A stretch of 64,000 nt of DNA from an uncultured Microbacterium sp. (lineage in GTDB: Bacteria > Actinomycetota > Actinomycetes > Actinomycetales > Microbacteriaceae): assembly GCA_913774665.1 (NCBI GenBank), contig CAJYHN010000012.1, forward strand, positions 1 to 64,000, written 5' to 3'. Below are positions 61,474-64,000 of the stretch, one piece after another; position 1 is the first letter of the stretch; the number at the start of each line of letters is the position of its first letter. A model generated the notes under the pieces. That model was not told the DNA's origin and did no database searches. It saw only the letters and a program-made list of their open reading frames with translations. Both the position numbers and the translations under genes were made by a program.

Positions 61474-62262
61474 TCATCGGTGCGTGAACGACGGCGCGCG
61501 CTTCTCGCGGAACGCCGCCATCCCCTCCTTCTGATCGGCCGTGTCGAACAGGGCCGCGAAGGCCTGGCGCTCGAACCGCACGCCCTCGGCGAGCGTCGAT
61601 TCCAGCGCGACGTCGAGCGCCGCCTTCGCCGCGTACAGCGCGGGCAGCGGCTTCTCGGCGATCGTCCGCGCGACCTCCCCGGCTTCGTCGATCAGCTCGG
61701 CCGCCGGCACGATGCGCGAGACGAGACCCGCCCGCTCGGCCTCGGCGGCGTCGATCATGCGGCCGGTCAGCACGAGCTCGGCCGCTTTGTAGTAGCCCAC
61801 GGCACGCACGAGGCGTTGCGTTCCGCCCATTCCCGGGATGACCCCCAGCTGCACCTCGGGCTGACCGAACTTCGCGCGGTCGGAGGCCAGAATCACGTCG
61901 CACATGAGGGCGAGCTCGCACCCGCCGCCCAGGGCGTAGCCCGACACCGCGGCGATCACGGGGGTGCGCACGGCCGCGAATCGCGCCCAGGCGCCGAAGT
62001 GGTCGGTGAGCATCATGTCGAGACCCGACTTCTGCTCCATCTCTTTGATGTCGGCGCCCGCGGCGAAGGCCTTCTCGCTGCCGGTCACCACGATCGCCCC
62101 GACGCCGTCATCGGTGTCGAAGGCCTCGGCAGCCGCGACGACGTCGCGCATCGACTGCGTGTTCAGCGCGTTCAGCGCCTCGGGGCGGTCGAGGAAGATC
62201 CAGCCCACGCGGCCCCGCTGCTCGACGCGGATCGTCTCGTATCCGGCATCCGGCTCGGTCAT
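61474..62262 (-). CDS. Enoyl-CoA hydratase/isomerase
   Basis: 262-residue crotonase-fold enzyme adding water across 2-enoyl-CoA. Oxyanion hole [10 protein letters not shown] and [14 protein letters not shown], catalytic Glu in [19 protein letters not shown] and second Glu in [10 protein letters not shown] are present, so a true hydratase is likely. Lies after the acyl-CoA dehydrogenase gene on the same strand, separated by 216 bp containing an inverted repeat. Together they supply the first two steps of acyl-CoA oxidation, electrons going to the ETF encoded nearby. Confidence 0.93.
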   Translation of the reverse strand: MTEPDAGYETIRVEQRGRVGWIFLDRPEALNALNTQSMRDVVAAAEAFDTDDGVGAIVVTGSEKAFAAGADIKEMEQKSGLDMMLTDHFGAWARFAAVRTPVIAAVSGYALGGGCELALMCDVILASDRAKFGQPEVQLGVIPGMGGTQRLVRAVGYYKAAELVLTGRMIDAAEAERAGLVSRIVPAAELIDEAGEVARTIAEKPLPALYAAKAALDVALESTLAEGVRFERQAFAALFDTADQKEGMAAFREKRAPSFTHR

Positions 62263-62395
62263 GGTGACTCCCGTCGTCTCGATGGTGATCGGAGCGGTCG
62301 CGCCGCCCCTCGAATGCTCGCACGACCCACCGACATCTTCCGGGGTCTTGCCGCCGCGCGGGAGGCGTACCCACCCCGCGCGGTGCCCCCGTGGG

Positions 62396-62464
62396 CGTTC
62401 GGGGCGGATCCCGGCGTTCGGGGCGGAGGATTCACCCCCCGAACGACGGAGTCCGCCCCGAACG
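62396..62464. repeat. Direct and inverted 13-mers between dehydrogenase and hydratase genes
   Basis: CGTTCGGGGCGGA at 62396-62408 and 62415-62427, and its reverse complement TCCGCCCCGAACG at 62452-62464. Either direct copy can pair with the inverted one, giving a hairpin that could end the acyl-CoA dehydrogenase transcript. Confidence 0.75.
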
Positions 62465-62478
62465 GAAGAGGGATCACC

Positions 62479-63657
62479 TCACGCGGCGAGCACGCTGCGA
62501 CCCACGATGAGCCGCATGATCTCGTTCGTCCCCTCGAGGATCTGGTGCACGCGCAGATCGCGCACGACCTTCTCGATGCCGTAGTCCTGCAGATAGCCGT
62601 AGCCGCCGTGCAACTGCAGCGCCTCGTTGGCCACGCGGAAGCCGACGTCGGTCGCGAACCGCTTCGCCATGGCGCACCGGGTCGCGGCATCCGGAGTCTT
62701 CGTATCGAGCGCGGTCGCCGCATCGCGCACGAGCAGCCGCGCGGCCTCGAGCTCGGTCGCCATGTCGGCCACCGCGAACACGACCGACTGCTTCTCGGCG
62801 AGGGCCTCGCCGAACGTGAAGCGCTCGTGCACGTACGAGACGGCGCGATCCAACGCCCAGCGCGCCCCGCCGATCGAGCAGGTGGCGATGTTGAGGCGGC
62901 CGCCGTTGAGAGCGTTCATCGCGATCGAGAACCCGCGACCCTCGCCGCCGAGCAGGTTCTCGGCGGGCACGCGCACCTCGTCGAGGATCACGGGGCGGGT
63001 GGGCTGGGCGTTCCACCCCATCTTCTTCTCGTTCGGCCCGAACGACAGCCCCTCGGCGTCCGCGGGAACGAGGAAGGCGCTGATGCCGCGCGCTCCCGGC
63101 TCCCCCGTTCGCGCCATGACGACGTAGACCGTCGCCTCGCCCGCGCCGGAGATGAACTGCTTCACGCCCGTGAGCACGTAGGTGTCGCCGTGCCGGATCG
63201 CCGAGGTGGTGATGGCCGCGGCATCCGACCCCGCACCGGGCTCGGTGAGGCAGTAGGCGCCGAGATCGTCCATCGCCACCAGCGACGGCAGCCACCGCTC
63301 GCGCTGCGCGGCGGTGCCGTAGGTGTCGATCATCCACGCCACCATGTTGTGGATCGTGATGTAGGCCGTGACCGTCGGATCGCCGTAGGCGAGCTCCTCG
63401 AAGATCGCCACCGCGTCGGCGCGCGACAACCCGGCGCCGCCCACGTCGTCGTTGACGTAGACGCCGCCGAGACCCAGTTCCCCCGCGCGGCGCAGGACGT
63501 CGCGGGGGAAGTGCTTCTCGGCATCCCATTCGAGGGTGTGCGGGGCGAACTCGGTCGTGGCGAAGTCGCGCACGGCGTCGAGGATGGCGTCGCGCTCGTC
63601 GGAACTCAGGGTGCCGGTCGACGGGGCGTCGAGCGCGGGAGCAGGGGTGGTGTCCAT
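62479..63657 (-). CDS. Acyl-CoA dehydrogenase (isobutyryl-CoA dehydrogenase-like)
   Basis: 392 residues with AAGGAGAG ribosome site. FAD enzyme introducing a 2,3-double bond into an acyl-CoA. Landmarks: YCLTEPGAGSDAAAITTSA, FISGAGEATVYVVMARTG, KKMGWNAQPTRPVILDEVRVP, FSIAMNALNGGRLNIA, and LHGGYGYLQDYGIEKVVRDLRVHQILEGTNEIMR, where the Glu of EGTNEI is the catalytic base. KKMGWNAQPT and SIGGA favour the branched-chain (isobutyryl-CoA/ACAD8) group, hence valine breakdown. Electrons would go to EtfAB. Upstream A/T-rich DNA holds a palindrome GGACGTCC at 63708-63715. Confidence 0.9.
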   Translation of the reverse strand: MDTTPAPALDAPSTGTLSSDERDAILDAVRDFATTEFAPHTLEWDAEKHFPRDVLRRAGELGLGGVYVNDDVGGAGLSRADAVAIFEELAYGDPTVTAYITIHNMVAWMIDTYGTAAQRERWLPSLVAMDDLGAYCLTEPGAGSDAAAITTSAIRHGDTYVLTGVKQFISGAGEATVYVVMARTGEPGARGISAFLVPADAEGLSFGPNEKKMGWNAQPTRPVILDEVRVPAENLLGGEGRGFSIAMNALNGGRLNIATCSIGGARWALDRAVSYVHERFTFGEALAEKQSVVFAVADMATELEAARLLVRDAATALDTKTPDAATRCAMAKRFATDVGFRVANEALQLHGGYGYLQDYGIEKVVRDLRVHQILEGTNEIMRLIVGRSVLAA

Positions 63658-63700
63658 GCGGCTCTCCTTCGGAAGGCGACGGCGTCGTCGCTTCCGCCAG

Positions 63701-63727
63701 AATAGCTGGACGTCCTACTAATTGATA
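63701..63727. promoter_or_regulatory. Candidate promoter/operator of the acyl-CoA dehydrogenase gene
   Basis: A/T-rich stretch with the palindrome GGACGTCC (63708-63715) in partly symmetric flanks (AAT...ATT). On the minus strand TATTCT could be a -10 element. The regulator is unknown; TetR-type control is common for such genes. Confidence 0.35.
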
Positions 63728-63737
63728 GAGGTACCGA

Positions 63738-64000
63738 CTACGAGGCGGAGACCCCGAACAGCGCACCGACCGCGTAGGTCGCGGCGAGCGCGAGCGCTCC
63801 GCCGATGACCGTGCGCAGCACCGCCCGCCCGCGACGGGCGCCGCCGATGTAGGCCGCGACGTAGCCCGTGACCGCGAGGGCGATGAGCACCGCGACGAAG
63901 GTGAGCGGCACGCGGATCTCGACCGGCACGAGCAGGATCGTCGCGAGCGGCAGCAGCGCGCCGATGGTGAACGCCACCGCCGAGGCGAGCGCCGCGGCCC
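63738..64000 (-). CDS. VIT family (CCC1/VIT1-like) membrane transporter, C-terminal part
   Basis: Cut by the window edge; only the last 87 or so codons are present. Readable sequence AAALASAVAFTIGALLPLATILLVP, then VALLIALAVTGY-like helix (seen as FVAVLIALAVTGYVAAYIGGA) and ALALAATYAVGALFGV at the C-terminus. This three-helix ending with AFTIGALLPL is typical of VIT1/CCC1 iron/manganese transporters. The missing N-terminal part should hold two further helices. Confidence 0.75.
   Translation of the reverse strand, partial: AAALASAVAFTIGALLPLATILLVPVEIRVPLTFVAVLIALAVTGYVAAYIGGARRGRAVLRTVIGGALALAATYAVGALFGVSAS

Noticed and set aside
1-64000. tRNA, rRNA, insertion sequences or phage genes
   Set aside because: No cloverleaf, rRNA segment, transposase or phage protein could be recognised on either strand.

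Overview
The window is about 70% G+C, with very strong third-position G/C, frequent GTG starts, start/stop overlaps of the ATGA/GTGA kind and a striking excess of GGATGCC/GGCATCC. Together with LAxTG-type wall anchoring, a SipW-like peptidase, BioQ-type biotin control and a free-standing cofE this points to an actinobacterium of the Microbacteriaceae, most likely Microbacterium or a close relative. No rRNA, tRNA, insertion sequence, phage gene or CRISPR array was seen. All calls rest on reading the sequence and recalled family motifs; no database search was run.

Layout. 1-359: tandem and inverted intergenic repeats. 360-7839: a sugar locus with a ROK regulator, CUT2 permease and ATPase on the minus strand, and a divergent lipoprotein binding protein, Gfo/Idh/MocA dehydrogenase and TIM-barrel isomerase. 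7983-14954: one tightly overlapping minus-strand operon of six genes that I read as a variant of the enigmatic ebo cluster (myo-inositol-phosphate synthase, EboC, a TIM-barrel/EboA fusion, EboB, EboE, EboF). 15487-25248: a lipase-like hydrolase, MarR regulator plus two MFS exporters sharing an operator motif, a SipW-type signal peptidase carrying a substrate-like domain beside its presumed substrate, an FMN alpha-hydroxyacid oxidase, and a TetR/MFS pair. 25301-34011: transglutaminase / alpha-E / ATP-grasp trio, zinc alcohol dehydrogenase, MmyB-like regulator with divergent SDR, and a membrane-anchored molybdopterin oxidoreductase.

34156-43251: ornithine aminotransferase with a DDAH-like hydrolase, an intracellular GH51 arabinofuranosidase, a 1228-residue PutA homologue whose two active sites both look degraded, and a secreted chymotrypsin-like protease. 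43419-50169: a 1835-residue wall-anchored GH43-GH51 arabinan-degrading enzyme and a divergent CE7 esterase with two LacI-type operators between them. 50183-52170: thioesterase, GNAT acetyltransferase and cofE. 52295-56931: a BioQ-controlled bioY-ligase-thiolase-bioM-bioN operon. 56977-63657: etfB, etfA and a cytochrome b-type membrane protein, a MarR regulator, enoyl-CoA hydratase and acyl-CoA dehydrogenase. The window ends inside a VIT-family transporter gene.

How genes work together. Three carbohydrate units (CUT2 importer with oxidoreductase/isomerase; secreted arabinan enzyme plus esterase; cytoplasmic arabinofuranosidase) suggest life on plant-derived sugars. The acyl-CoA dehydrogenase, hydratase and ETF genes form a beta-oxidation-like or valine-type acyl-CoA module whose electrons may enter the membrane through the adjacent cytochrome b protein. 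The most interesting parts are the ebo operon in which a myo-inositol-phosphate synthase sits where a DHQ-synthase-like EboD is expected, the PutA-shaped probable pseudoenzyme, the biotin-transport operon carrying an acyl-CoA ligase and an altered thiolase, and the peptidase-substrate fusion.
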